The translations under genes were made by a program, and so were the position numbers. A DNA stretch of 64,000 bases, taken from Rhizobium gallicum bv. gallicum R602sp. GTDB taxonomy: Bacteria; Pseudomonadota; Alphaproteobacteria; Rhizobiales; Rhizobiaceae. Below are positions 22,768 through 31,576 of this stretch, in pieces (position 1 is the stretch's first letter; each line of letters starts with the position of its first letter). Below the pieces are notes generated by a model. That model was not told the DNA's origin. It searched no databases and worked only from the letters and a program-made list of their open reading frames with translations. The stretch is taken from assembly GCF_000816845.1 (NCBI RefSeq), contig NZ_CP006877.1:3357001-3421000 (forward strand), in the 5' to 3' direction.

Positions 22768-23438
22768 TGATGCAGAGCGCTCTCCGCTTTTATGATCGTG
22801 CCGACGCGGGCAGAAGGCTTGCCGAGGCCATTGGCGCACGAAACGATGCCCCGGTCGTGCTCGGTCTGCCGCGCGGCGGCGTGCCTGTGGCATTCGAACT
22901 GGCGCGCTGCCTGCACGCGCCGCTCGATATCCTCCTCGTCCGCAAGATCGGGGCGCCTGGCTATCCGGAATATGCCATCGGCGCTGTCGTCGACGGCAAA
23001 AATCCACAACGCGTGATGAACGAAGACGTCCTTGCCTACTGCGGCGCGTCCCTCGATTATTTCGAGAAAGAGGCAGCCCGCCAACTCGAAGAGATAGAAA
23101 GGCGCCGCAAGGTTTATCTCGGTGATCGCCCACCGACTGATCTTGCGAACCGGAGCGTCATTCTCGTCGACGACGGCATTGCCACCGGCGCATCGGTAAA
23201 GGCTGGATTGAAGGCGCTCCGGCAGGCGGGTGCGGCCCATATCACACTTGCGGTCCCGGTTGCGCCGCGGATGGTAATCGAGGAACTGAGGGCGCAAGTC
23301 GACGAAGTCTTCTGTCTATCCGCGCCCGAAGACCTCCAGGCGGTCAGCCTTCACTATGACGATTTCAATCAGACCAGCGATGGTGAGGTCACCGAGTTGC
23401 TTGCAAGGACTGCCTACGGCGACCTCCCGAAGGACTGA
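22767..23438 (+). CDS. Phosphoribosyltransferase-fold protein
   Basis: A 223-residue protein with the type I PRTase fold. FYDRADAGRRLAEAI leads to VVLGLPRGGVPVAFELAR (residues 31-48), and the PRPP loop VILVDDGIATGAS occupies 131-143. PEYAIGAVVDG lies between them. The loop has two adjacent acids and the G-x-A-T-G-x-S signature. This DUF-like PRTase group often has no known base substrate. The ATG overlaps the upstream stop (TGATG); a second ATG follows immediately. Coupled to the esterase-like gene. Confidence 0.85.
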   Translation: MMQSALRFYDRADAGRRLAEAIGARNDAPVVLGLPRGGVPVAFELARCLHAPLDILLVRKIGAPGYPEYAIGAVVDGKNPQRVMNEDVLAYCGASLDYFEKEAARQLEEIERRRKVYLGDRPPTDLANRSVILVDDGIATGASVKAGLKALRQAGAAHITLAVPVAPRMVIEELRAQVDEVFCLSAPEDLQAVSLHYDDFNQTSDGEVTELLARTAYGDLPKD

Positions 23439-23550
23439 GGGCGGATAAGGCTCCAGCACCACTTCTCCACGTTCTTGCCATTCCAGTAGTGACGGCGATC
23501 GTATGGACCTTGATCATTGCGCCATGAGAAATGATCTGCCCCGTTTAAAT

Positions 23551-23973
23551 TCAGTGGTGCGGATGCATGCACTGGCCGTGATCGGCAAGGACTTCGATGA
23601 CCCGGCACTGATCCACACGGCCGTGGCCGCAGCCTTCGACCATGATCTCCAGCTCGGCTTTCAATGCCATGAGGCTGCGAATACGCTGTTCGACCTCGAT
23701 GAGCCGCGCTTTGGCGATCGCATCGGCGGAAGCGCAGGATTGATCGGGATCATCCTGCAGCGCCAGCAAGGTTCGGATGGAACCGACCTCGAAGCCGAGT
23801 TCGCGGGCATGGCGGATGAAGGCAAGGCGGCGGATGTCGGCAGGTTCATAGGAGCGCTGGTTGCCCTCGCTGCGGCTGGGTGCCGCCAGCAGCCCGATGC
23901 TCTCATAGTAGCGGATCGTCGGAACCTTCACCCCGCTCTGGCGGGCTGCATCGCCGATCGTGATCTTTTTCAT
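23551..23973 (-). CDS. MerR-family metal-responsive regulator
   Basis: A 140-residue regulator. Residues 1-70 form the MerR winged helix (MKKITIGDAARQSGVKVPTI, RYYESIGLL), a coiled helix follows. Cys80 (DQSCAS) and a C-terminal Cys115/Cys123/Cys135 set with several His are typical of the Zn/Cd/Pb sensors (ZntR/CadR/PbrR-like). It should bind the operator between it and the divergent P-type ATPase, and activate the ATPase when metal binds. Which metal is sensed cannot be read from the sequence. Confidence 0.88.
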   Translation of the reverse strand: MKKITIGDAARQSGVKVPTIRYYESIGLLAAPSRSEGNQRSYEPADIRRLAFIRHARELGFEVGSIRTLLALQDDPDQSCASADAIAKARLIEVEQRIRSLMALKAELEIMVEGCGHGRVDQCRVIEVLADHGQCMHPHH

Positions 23974-23983
23974 GATTTTCCTC

Positions 23984-24014
23984 TTGCACCTCTAGTCGCT
24001 AGAGCATGTAGGAA
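23984..24014 (+). promoter_or_regulatory. MerR-type promoter/operator of the metal ATPase gene
   Basis: TTGCAC and TAGGAA are separated by 19 bases, the overlong spacer typical of MerR-activated promoters. The spacer centre is a perfect inverted repeat CTCTAG-TCG-CTAGAG (23990-24004). The site lies between the divergent regulator and ATPase genes and reads towards the ATPase, 31 bases before its ATG. Confidence 0.75.
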
Positions 24015-24044
24015 AAATGCTGCTGAAGAACAAGGAAATCCGAA

Positions 24045-26255
24045 ATGGCTGAAGCGGCTCGGGCGAAATACAAAGTTGGCGGCATGGACTGCGCATCCTG
24101 CGCGGCGAAGATAGACACCGCAGTCCGCCGCATTGCCGGCGTCGAGGACGTTTCCGTTTCCATGGCCGCCGGCACGATGACCATCAGCCATGACGGTACC
24201 AGTGATCTGAAAGCGATCGAGAAGAAGGTGACCGGTCTCGGCTATTCTGTCCTGGCGATGCCGTCGAAGGCGCCGGATTACGATCACGCTGCGCAAGGCC
24301 ATAAGCATGGTCATACCGATCGTGATCACCATGGGCATACTCATTCTGAAAAGGACATCACGGGGCTGCATGGCTACGAGCATGGGCAGATGGGCGGCCT
24401 CTGGTGGCAAAGCAGGAAAGGGCGGCTGACGATCGCAGCCGGTGCGGCTCTTGCCGCGGCCTATGTTGCCGGGCATCTCATGCCGGCGATCGCCTCCTAC
24501 GCCTTTGTTGCCGCCGTACTGATCGGTCTTGTACCGATCGCCCGCCGCGCGATCACGGCGGCACTTTCCGGAACCCCGTTTTCGATCGAGATGCTGATGA
24601 CGATCGCGGCCATCGGCGCCGTTATCATCGACGCCGGAGAGGAGGCCGCAGCCGTCGTCTTCCTCTTTCTGGTCGGCGAGTTGCTGGAAGGAGTTGCCGC
24701 CGGACGTGCTCGGGCGAGCATTCAATCACTGACGGCGCTCGTGCCGAAGAACGCCTTGCTGGAGGAAAACGGCCAAACGCGCGAAGTGCCGGCGGAAACG
24801 CTCGCTGTTGGCTCCACCATCCTCGTCCGCCCGGGCGACCGGATTTCCGCTGACGGCGTCATCGTCTCGGGCGAAAGCGCGATCGACGAGGCGCCTGTGA
24901 CGGGGGAAAGCGTACCGGTGCGCAAAGGTACCGATGACACGGTCTTTGCCGGAACGGTGAACGGTGATGGCGCGCTCCGTATCAAGGTAACTGCTGCAAG
25001 TGCCGACAACACGATCGCCCGCGTCATCAAACTCGTCGAGGAAGCGCAAGAATCGAAGGCGCCCACCGAGCGTTTCATCGACCGCTTCTCGCGCTATTAT
25101 ACGCCAGGCGTCGTCGCCGCCGCGGCATTGGTCGCGATCATCCCGCCGCTCCTTTTTGATGGCACCTGGGACGAATGGATCTACAAGGGGCTTGCAATCC
25201 TGCTGATCGGCTGCCCCTGCGCTCTGGTGATCTCGACGCCCGCTGCAATCGCCGCTTCGCTGTCGGCAGGCGCGCGGCGCGGATTGCTGATGAAGGGTGG
25301 TGCCGTGCTAGAAACGCTCGGCAAGGTCACCGCGGTCGCGCTCGATAAAACCGGTACGCTTACCGAAGGTAAGCCGCGGGTGACCGACATCGTGCCTTTC
25401 GAATTGACGGGGGCTCAAGTGCTTTCGCGCACGGCCGTCCTGGAAAGAAACTCCAGCCACCCTCTCGCACTGGCGATCCTCGATCGCGCAAAGAGCGACA
25501 AGGTGCCCGTACCGCCGGCCTTTGAGGTGGAAGCCATTCCCGGCAAGGGCATGACCGGCCGCGTCGGCGGTGAAAGACTAGATCTTCTCTCTCCGTCTGC
25601 CGCCCGCGAGACGGGCGCCCTGACGGCCGAACAGGACAAGCGCATCGCTGCATTGAACGAACAGGGCAAAAGCGTATCGGTTCTCCTCGTCGACGGCAAA
25701 GCCGCCGGTTTCATCGCCATGCGCGACGAGCCGCGCGGGGACGCAAAAGCCGGCCTCAAGATGCTGTCCGATGCCGGTGTCCGGATCATCATGCTGACCG
25801 GCGACAACGAGCGCACAGCAAAGGCGATCGGTGAACAGCTTGGTATCGATATACGAGCCGAACTCATGCCCGGAGACAAGCAGCGTATTGTCGGCGAACT
25901 CAAGCGCGAAGGCTTCATTGTCGCCAAAGTCGGCGACGGCATCAACGACGCCCCTGCCCTGGCGGCCGCAGATGTCGGCATCGCCATGGGAGGCGGCACG
26001 GACGTAGCGCTGGAGACCGCGGATGCGGCGGTCTTGCATGGCCGCGTCGGCGACGTGGCCGCGATGATCGAGCTTTCCAAGCGGACGATGCGTAACATCT
26101 TCGAAAATATCGCCATCGCGCTTGGCCTGAAGGCGGTCTTCCTCGTCACGACCGTCATCGGCCTCACCGGCCTCTGGCCCGCAATTCTCGCCGACACGGG
26201 CGCAACAGTGCTGGTGACACTCAATGCGCTGCGGCTGCTACGTCCGGTGCGCTAG
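24045..26255 (+). CDS. Heavy-metal translocating P1B-type ATPase (Zn/Cd/Pb group)
   Basis: A 736-residue inner-membrane metal exporter. Residues 9-75 form a metal-binding domain with GMDCASC at 13-19. A His-rich linker (HAAQGHKHGHTDRDHHGHTH) is at about 88-107. Then come TGES (near 286), the membrane metal site CPC (near 389), the phosphorylated Asp in DKTGTLTEG (near 434), the HP motif in SSHPLA (near 470) and GDGINDAPAL (near 632). CPC plus the His-rich linker and the MerR partner point to Zn/Cd/Pb export rather than copper. AAGGAAA precedes the ATG. Confidence 0.92.
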   Translation: MAEAARAKYKVGGMDCASCAAKIDTAVRRIAGVEDVSVSMAAGTMTISHDGTSDLKAIEKKVTGLGYSVLAMPSKAPDYDHAAQGHKHGHTDRDHHGHTHSEKDITGLHGYEHGQMGGLWWQSRKGRLTIAAGAALAAAYVAGHLMPAIASYAFVAAVLIGLVPIARRAITAALSGTPFSIEMLMTIAAIGAVIIDAGEEAAAVVFLFLVGELLEGVAAGRARASIQSLTALVPKNALLEENGQTREVPAETLAVGSTILVRPGDRISADGVIVSGESAIDEAPVTGESVPVRKGTDDTVFAGTVNGDGALRIKVTAASADNTIARVIKLVEEAQESKAPTERFIDRFSRYYTPGVVAAAALVAIIPPLLFDGTWDEWIYKGLAILLIGCPCALVISTPAAIAASLSAGARRGLLMKGGAVLETLGKVTAVALDKTGTLTEGKPRVTDIVPFELTGAQVLSRTAVLERNSSHPLALAILDRAKSDKVPVPPAFEVEAIPGKGMTGRVGGERLDLLSPSAARETGALTAEQDKRIAALNEQGKSVSVLLVDGKAAGFIAMRDEPRGDAKAGLKMLSDAGVRIIMLTGDNERTAKAIGEQLGIDIRAELMPGDKQRIVGELKREGFIVAKVGDGINDAPALAAADVGIAMGGGTDVALETADAAVLHGRVGDVAAMIELSKRTMRNIFENIAIALGLKAVFLVTTVIGLTGLWPAILADTGATVLVTLNALRLLRPVR

Positions 26256-26381
26256 CGAGCCAACCATAGCTTGTGATGAATTTTCCATGACACGGGAACC
26301 ATGTTGCCGTCCGCGCATTCCCGCATTCGGGCTGTATTCGACGAATGCGGCGCCCGGGCAAATCTCGATGGGGAGGATATC

Positions 26382-26897
26382 ATGGATCGCAGAAATCTTA
26401 CGGCATTGCTGGGCATACTCGCCGTCGCCGGCTATCAGAACCGCGACAAAATCGCCGCAGCACTCCGCGAACTCACGCAGGGTGGCGCACAGCCGCAAAC
26501 TGCCGGCACGGAGCCCGGCGCGGTGCCCTCGCAACCTTCTGGAGGAAGCTTGGGCGGACTTCTCGGCGGCCTTGCAGGCGGTGGCCTTAGCGACCTCGTC
26601 AAGGGCGGCTCCGCCGGCGGTGTCCTGAGTGGCGGCCTTGGCGGCCTACTCGATCAGTTCACCAAGAACGGCTATGGCGATACGGCGGATTCATGGGTAT
26701 CGCCCGGCGCGAACAAGCCGATCGACGACCGGCAGCTCTCTCAAGCGCTCGGCCCGGACGTTCTCGAAGAACTTTCTGCAAAGACGGGCTTGAGTGAGGA
26801 TGAAATCCTGAAACGCCTTTCAAAGGATCTACCGAAGGCCGTCGATGACCTGACACCACAAGGTCAGATTCCGAACAGCGCCAACTTTTCGATCTGA
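26382..26897 (+). CDS. YidB-like protein (DUF937-type)
   Basis: A 171-residue protein. GGGGAGG five bases before MDRRNLTALLG fixes the start. It has a Gly/Leu-rich middle (GGSLGGLLGGLAGGGLSDLV, then GGVLSGGLGGLLDQF) and a C-terminal helical part (QALGPDVLEELSAKTGLSED, then EILKRLSKDLPKAVDDLTPQ) matching the YidB/DUF937 pattern. Function is unknown. It converges with serA, and a shared terminator lies between. Confidence 0.75.
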   Translation: MDRRNLTALLGILAVAGYQNRDKIAAALRELTQGGAQPQTAGTEPGAVPSQPSGGSLGGLLGGLAGGGLSDLVKGGSAGGVLSGGLGGLLDQFTKNGYGDTADSWVSPGANKPIDDRQLSQALGPDVLEELSAKTGLSEDEILKRLSKDLPKAVDDLTPQGQIPNSANFSI

Positions 26898-26908
26898 TTG
26901 AAAGGTTT

Positions 26909-26934
26909 GCCCGGCGCAGTCCCCCGCGCCGGGC
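26909..26934. terminator. Bidirectional terminator between YidB-like gene and serA
   Basis: GCCCGGCGC and GCGCCGGGC pair nine bases around an eight-base loop between the two convergent genes. T-runs are short on both sides. Confidence 0.65.
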
Positions 26935-26961
26935 ATTCGCATTCTTCCTTGGGAGGAAATC

Positions 26962-28557
26962 TTAATCGACCGCGAAGACCAAGGGCTTGGCCTGGCGGAT
27001 AGCCCGGTGCGCCGTCAGCTTCGCGAGAACGTCGTCGCCGATCGGACCATCGACATAAAGGAGCGCGATCGCATCACCACCCTGCTTGTCGCGGCCGAGC
27101 TGGAAGTTGGCGATGTTCACACCGGCTTCCCCGAGCGTCGTGCCTATGAAGCCGATCATGCCAGGAACGTCGGTGTTGGCAATATAGACCATGTGGCTGC
27201 CGACATCGGCATCGAGGTTGATGCCCTTGATCTGGATGAAGCGCGGCTTGCCGTCGGAGAAGACGGTACCGGCGATCGAGCGCGTCATGCTTTCGGTCGT
27301 CACCGTGAGCTTGATGTAGCCGTCGAAGACGCCGGTCTTGTCGCGCTTGACCTCGGAGAGCACGATGCCCTTTTCCTTGATCATGATCGGGGCCGAAACC
27401 ATGTTGACGTCGGCAACTTGCGTGCGGATCAGACCGGCAAGCAGCGCGCTCGTCAGCGCCCGCGTATTCATGTTGGCCGTGGCGCCGTCGTAGAGGATCT
27501 CGATTTCCTTGATCGGCTCCTCTGTGACCTGGCCGACGAAGGCGCCGAGAACGTCGGCGAGCCTGATGAACGGCTTCAGGATTGGCGCTTCTTCAGCCGT
27601 GATCGACGGCATGTTGATAGCGTTGGAAACGGCACCCTTGACCAGGTAATCCGCCATCTGCTCGGCAACCTGCAGGGCGACGTTTTCCTGCGCTTCCGTG
27701 GTCGACGCACCGAGATGCGGCGTGCAGACGACGTTGGGCAGACCGAAGAGCGGGCTTTCTTTGGCGGGCTCGACCTCGAAGACATCGAAGGCAGCACCGG
27801 CGACATGGCCGGACTTGATCGCGTCTGCAAGCGCAGCCTCATCGACGAGACCACCGCGGGCACAGTTGATGATGCGCACACCCGGCTTCGTCTTCGCCAG
27901 TGCTTCCCTGTTGAGGATGCCGCGCGTCTTGTCCGTCATCGGCACATGCAGCGTGATGAAGTCAGCCTTGGCAAGCAGTTCGTCGAGTTCGACCTTGACA
28001 ACGCCCATTTCCTCGGCGCGCTCCTTGGACAGGAACGGATCGTAGGCGAGAACGTGCATCTTGAGGCCAATGGCGCGAGCACAGACGATCGAGCCAATGT
28101 TGCCGGCACCGATGACGCCAAGCGTCTTGCCGGTGATTTCGACACCCATGAACTTCGACTTCTCCCACTTGCCGGCCTGCGTCGAGGCATCAGCCTGCGG
28201 CAGTTGGCGGGCAACGGCGAACATCAGCGCGATTGCGTGTTCTGCGGTCGTGATGGAGTTGCCGAAGGGCGTGTTCATGACGATGATGCCGCGGCGCGAG
28301 GCAGCCGGGATATCGACATTGTCGACACCGATGCCGGCGCGCCCAATGACCTTGAGGTTGGTCGCGGCTGCAATCAGCTTTTCCGTCGCCTTTGTGGCGG
28401 AGCGGATGGCAAGACCGTCATAGTTGCCGATGATTTCGGCGAGCTTGTCCTTGTCCTTGCCGAGTTGCGGCTGGAAATCGACTTCGACGCCGCGGTCGCG
28501 GAAGATCTGGACGGCGGTTTCCGACAATTCGTCGGATACGAGAACGCGAGGTGCCAT
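26962..28557 (-). CDS. serA: D-3-phosphoglycerate dehydrogenase
   Basis: First step of serine synthesis: 3-phosphoglycerate plus NAD to 3-phosphohydroxypyruvate. The 531-residue product is the long form. The substrate and NAD-binding domains include TLGVIGAGNIGSIVCARA (GxGxxG), INCARGGLVDEAAL and the catalytic His in VCTPHLGAST. An intervening domain and a C-terminal ACT domain (VPGMIGFIGTTLGEAGVNIA, then LGRDKQGGDAIALLYVD) follow. AAGGAAG precedes the ATG. It follows serC on the same strand by 81 bases, so both are likely one transcript. Confidence 0.96.
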   Translation of the reverse strand: MAPRVLVSDELSETAVQIFRDRGVEVDFQPQLGKDKDKLAEIIGNYDGLAIRSATKATEKLIAAATNLKVIGRAGIGVDNVDIPAASRRGIIVMNTPFGNSITTAEHAIALMFAVARQLPQADASTQAGKWEKSKFMGVEITGKTLGVIGAGNIGSIVCARAIGLKMHVLAYDPFLSKERAEEMGVVKVELDELLAKADFITLHVPMTDKTRGILNREALAKTKPGVRIINCARGGLVDEAALADAIKSGHVAGAAFDVFEVEPAKESPLFGLPNVVCTPHLGASTTEAQENVALQVAEQMADYLVKGAVSNAINMPSITAEEAPILKPFIRLADVLGAFVGQVTEEPIKEIEILYDGATANMNTRALTSALLAGLIRTQVADVNMVSAPIMIKEKGIVLSEVKRDKTGVFDGYIKLTVTTESMTRSIAGTVFSDGKPRFIQIKGINLDADVGSHMVYIANTDVPGMIGFIGTTLGEAGVNIANFQLGRDKQGGDAIALLYVDGPIGDDVLAKLTAHRAIRQAKPLVFAVD

Positions 28558-28638
28558 TGGGGGCTTCCTTCAAAAGTGTTCAGCGATGATAAATGAATGC
28601 GAGGCCCCGCTCAGTGAGCGGAGCCGGATGCGATCACG

Positions 28639-29817
28639 TCAGGCAGCAGCCTGGGAAAGCGTCGCCTTCTGCGTCTCGAAGGCCCAGGAGAGCCAGGGCA
28701 TCAGCTTCTGCATGTCGGCGGTTTCGATCGTGGCGCCTGCCCAGATACGGAGGCCCGACGGCGCGTCGCGATAATGGCCGATGTCGTAGGCGACACCCTC
28801 CTTTTCGAGCAGCGAGACGATGCCCTTGGCAAAATTCGCCTGGCCGTCGGCGTCGAGTGCCGCAACATCCTTGTCGACGATCTTCAGGCAGACCGACGTG
28901 TTCGACGCAGTCTCCGGCTTCACCGCCAGGTTGGCGATCCAGTCGTTGGCCACAACGAAATCGGCGATGACCTTGGCATTCGCATCGGCACGCGCCATCA
29001 GCGCCCTGAGGCCGCCGAGCTGCTTTGCCCAGACAAGCGCATCGAGATAGTCCTCGACGCAGAGCATCGAAGGCGTGTTGATCGTCTCGCCCTGAAAAAT
29101 GCCTTCGGAGAGCTTGCCGCCGGAAGTCATGCGGAAGATCTTCGGCAGCGGCCAGGCCGGCGTATAGGTCAGCAGGCGCTCAACCGCGCGCGGCGAAAGG
29201 ATAATGACACCATGGGCGCCCTCGCCGCCGAGAACCTTCTGCCAGGAAAAGGTGACGACATCGAGCTTGGCGAAATCGAGTTTCTGCGCAAAAGCGGCAG
29301 ACGTCGCGTCGCAGATCGTCAACCCCTTACGGTCGGCCGGGATGAAATCACCGTTCGGAACGCGAACGCCCGACGTGGTACCGTTCCAGGTGAAGACCAC
29401 GTCGCGGTCGAAATCGACGGAGGCAAGGTCTGGCAGCTCGCCGTAACCGGCTTCGAGCTTGCGGACGTCCTTGAGCTTCAGTTGCTTGACGACATCGGTG
29501 ACCCAGCCGGCGCCGAAGCTTTCCCAGGCGAGCATGTCGACGCCGCGCTCACCGAGCAGCGACCAGAGCGCCATTTCAACGGCGCCGGTATCGGAAGCCG
29601 GAACGATGCCGATGCGGTAATCCGCCGGCACTTCCAGGACTTCGCGGGTAAGATCGATGGCTTGCTTCAGCTTTGCCTTGCCGACTTTCGCGCGGTGCGA
29701 ACGGCCGAGAGCCGCGTCAGACAGGGCATCGAGCGTCCAACCGGGGCGCTTCGAGCAGGGGCCAGAAGAGAAATGAGTATTTTGCGGACGTACGTCCGGC
29801 TTTGCGGTCTTCGCCAT
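28639..29817 (-). CDS. serC: Phosphoserine aminotransferase
   Basis: Converts 3-phosphohydroxypyruvate and glutamate to phosphoserine, using pyridoxal phosphate. The 392-residue protein has [15 protein letters not shown] at the N-terminus, [45 protein letters not shown] and the PLP lysine at about residue 194 in [11 protein letters not shown]. This is the proteobacterial SerC variant found in alphaproteobacteria rather than the shorter E. coli type. A small structured leader precedes it; serA follows. Confidence 0.95.
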   Translation of the reverse strand: MAKTAKPDVRPQNTHFSSGPCSKRPGWTLDALSDAALGRSHRAKVGKAKLKQAIDLTREVLEVPADYRIGIVPASDTGAVEMALWSLLGERGVDMLAWESFGAGWVTDVVKQLKLKDVRKLEAGYGELPDLASVDFDRDVVFTWNGTTSGVRVPNGDFIPADRKGLTICDATSAAFAQKLDFAKLDVVTFSWQKVLGGEGAHGVIILSPRAVERLLTYTPAWPLPKIFRMTSGGKLSEGIFQGETINTPSMLCVEDYLDALVWAKQLGGLRALMARADANAKVIADFVVANDWIANLAVKPETASNTSVCLKIVDKDVAALDADGQANFAKGIVSLLEKEGVAYDIGHYRDAPSGLRIWAGATIETADMQKLMPWLSWAFETQKATLSQAAA

Positions 29818-29883
29818 GTGCTATCCTTCCAGATAGATAGCTCCTCGTTGGGGAGGAGTGTCCCGCCGCCGTGGATATAGATG
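29818..29883 (-). promoter_or_regulatory. Structured leader of serC (matches the alphaproteobacterial serC RNA motif)
   Basis: The short leader holds two hairpins: CTCCTC-CCCAAC-GAGGAG (29841-29858) and GCTATC...GATAGC (29820-29841) ending two bases before the ATG. The ribosome binding site (GGAAGGAT) lies in the second loop and stem, so translation can be affected by folding. A conserved serC RNA motif of this size and place is known from alphaproteobacteria; assignment here is from layout, not from a covariance search. Confidence 0.65.
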
Positions 29884-29889
29884 ACGCGC

Positions 29890-29895
29890 ATTATA
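29890..29895 (-). promoter_or_regulatory. Probable -10 element of the serC promoter
   Basis: TATAAT on the minus strand, about seven bases before the expected start of the serC leader. No strong -35 match is seen at the right distance. Confidence 0.4.
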
Positions 29896-30131
29896 GTCAA
29901 CGTGGAAGTGTCGCATCCGGAGGATTTTTTGACGCAGGCGCGATCAAGCCCGCATCGTCCATGCGGGGCCGACAGGGAGAGAACGACCCGAAGAAGGCTG
30001 TCCTATGCTATGTGCGACAAGATATCGGCAGTCCCAGCCTTCGACCTGAACACCTGCTAAGCGCACTCGATGCGCAGACAATGGCGCACCTCGAAGTCGA
30101 GTTACGAACGTACTCGATCTCGACCCATGAC
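29896..30131. other. Intergenic region between serC and the porin gene
   Basis: No gene recognised; it holds the upstream promoter region of serC and the end of the porin transcript. Confidence 0.35.
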
Positions 30132-30160
30132 GAAAAAGCCGCCCCGACGGGCGGCTTTCG
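30132..30160 (-). terminator. Terminator of the porin gene
   Basis: GCCGCCC and GGGCGGC form the stem around CGAC; on the minus strand it runs into TTTTTC. It lies 22 bases after the stop codon. Confidence 0.8.
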
Positions 30161-30181
30161 ATCAGTCGCTGAGACTCCGGA

Positions 30182-31018
30182 TCACTTGTAGACCGACGGC
30201 TGCAGCGGAATTTCCGGCGGCGGCTCATAGCTTGCCTGCTGGCAACCACCGAAGAGGTAACGGGCACCGACGCGAGCTTCATGAACATTGAAGCCCTTGT
30301 CCCGGCCAGGACCACCATTGCTCGCGTAACCGAACATGCTGCCGCCATCGACATGAAGGAAGCGATAGCCGACATCCGCCTTGACGTTACAAGTGACGTC
30401 GATCGAGGCGCCGGCCATGAGCGCGTAGCTGAAGCGCCAGTTGCCGCGGCCGCCATGGATCACTTCGTCATCGCAGCCGCCGCCATCATCCTGGCAGGAG
30501 ACGTTACGAAGGTTTTTCCATTTGACATAGGTACCGCCGATACCGCCGCCGACATAAGGCGTGAAGATGCCGTAAGTGCCGAGGTCGACATAGGCATTCG
30601 CCATCAGTGTCCAGGCCGTGAGCGAGGAGACGTCGCGAGACGTACAGGCCTCGAGCGGGGCGCCGCACAGGCCGGTCGTTGAGCCGCGGAAATCAGCCTT
30701 GGTCAGGTAGTCGAGCGTGAGGTCCGTGCGGAAGTAATTGTTGATCTGGTAACCAACGCCGCCGCCGACCGTCCAGGAGTCGCGCAGCTCGGCGCTGTCG
30801 AAATCGACCTCATTGGCGTTGCTTCCCTGGAAGTAGCGGGCCCCGCGCATGTCGGTGAAGCCGTAGCCGACATCGCCGCGCAGATACCAGCCGGTCGATT
30901 CAGTGACCGTGACTTCCGGCGGCATTTCCGGCACGGGCTCGATAGGAGCGAGATCGGCGGCGAAAGCATTTGATGTGACAAGCAATGCGGCAAAGATACC
31001 GGCCAAGCTTCTTTTCAT
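30182..31018 (-). CDS. Outer-membrane beta-barrel protein (RopB/Omp25-like)
   Basis: A 278-residue protein. MKRSLAGIFAALLVTSNAFA is a signal peptide, with GGAG six bases before the ATG. A proline-rich linker (APIEPVPEMPPEVTV) follows, then alternating amphipathic strands with aromatic ends (TGWYLRGDVGYGFTDMRGAR, SWTVGGGVGYQINNYFRTDL). The C-terminal part has ARVGARYLFGGC. Four internal Cys occur in two close pairs (LCGAPLEACT and CQDDGGGCDD). The family is a major outer-membrane barrel in rhizobia and brucellae. Own promoter and terminator. Confidence 0.85.
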   Translation of the reverse strand: MKRSLAGIFAALLVTSNAFAADLAPIEPVPEMPPEVTVTESTGWYLRGDVGYGFTDMRGARYFQGSNANEVDFDSAELRDSWTVGGGVGYQINNYFRTDLTLDYLTKADFRGSTTGLCGAPLEACTSRDVSSLTAWTLMANAYVDLGTYGIFTPYVGGGIGGTYVKWKNLRNVSCQDDGGGCDDEVIHGGRGNWRFSYALMAGASIDVTCNVKADVGYRFLHVDGGSMFGYASNGGPGRDKGFNVHEARVGARYLFGGCQQASYEPPPEIPLQPSVYK

Positions 31019-31235
31019 GATCCACTCCAAAATCCAGTTGCATCGGCAGAGCGGACCCCCTGCCAATCTGATAGGCTTTGCATGGATAATGAATTGGAAA
31101 TGTTAAAAGCTGCTTAACTGTAAAAATTAACTACGTTTTTTGCCAAGCAACATGGCTACCAACCCGTTGAATTGAACGGAAACATGTCGAAGCCAAACAA
31201 TTCTTCGATCTTCTAAGGTTCGACAAGTGATCGCA

Positions 31236-31568
31236 TCAGAGGCCCACACTGGAGAAGGTCAGCCGCGTGAAGATCGTATAGTTCGATTCCGAGACCATCA
31301 TGGCGACGAAAACAAGCACCAGAACCGGCGGCACCAGGATTGCATAGACAAGTGCCAGCCGCTCCCAGGCCATGTGCATGAAGACGGCGACGATCAGTCC
31401 TGCCTTCAGCACCATGAAGAACAGGATCAGGAACCACCGCGCATAGCCCTGGATGGCGAAATAGTCGACCAGGTACGAGAAGGTGCTGAGGACGAAGAGC
31501 AACCCCCAGACCAGGAGATAGAGCTTGACGGGGTGTTGTTGTCCGGAATGCGTTTGCGCATGTGCCAT
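31236..31568 (-). CDS. Cytochrome c oxidase subunit IV family protein
   Basis: A 110-residue membrane protein with three hydrophobic segments (about residues 18-38, 45-70, 78-98). VKLYLLVWGLLFVLSTFSYL, then MVLKAGLIVAVFMHMAWERL, is the pattern of prokaryotic subunit IV. The chosen ATG (MAHAQTHSG) lies within ten bases of the subunit III stop; a GTG five codons upstream overlaps that gene. It is the last gene of the oxidase operon. Confidence 0.85.
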   Translation of the reverse strand: MAHAQTHSGQQHPVKLYLLVWGLLFVLSTFSYLVDYFAIQGYARWFLILFFMVLKAGLIVAVFMHMAWERLALVYAILVPPVLVLVFVAMMVSESNYTIFTRLTFSSVGL

Positions 31569-31576
31569 GGCAGTTC

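Noticed and set aside
21886..23133. 415-codon minus-strand frame opposite the esterase and phosphoribosyltransferase genes
   Set aside because: Those two genes have clear motifs, strong translation signal and coupling; the opposite frame does not.
23503..24114. 203-codon plus-strand frame over the MerR gene
   Set aside because: Antisense of the regulator and across the operator; the MerR protein and the divergent promoter are well supported.
27007..28596. Long open frame (529 codons) on the plus strand
   Set aside because: It is the antisense of serA, which has all family motifs, and has an Arg/Gly/Asp-rich composition typical of shadow frames in high-GC DNA.
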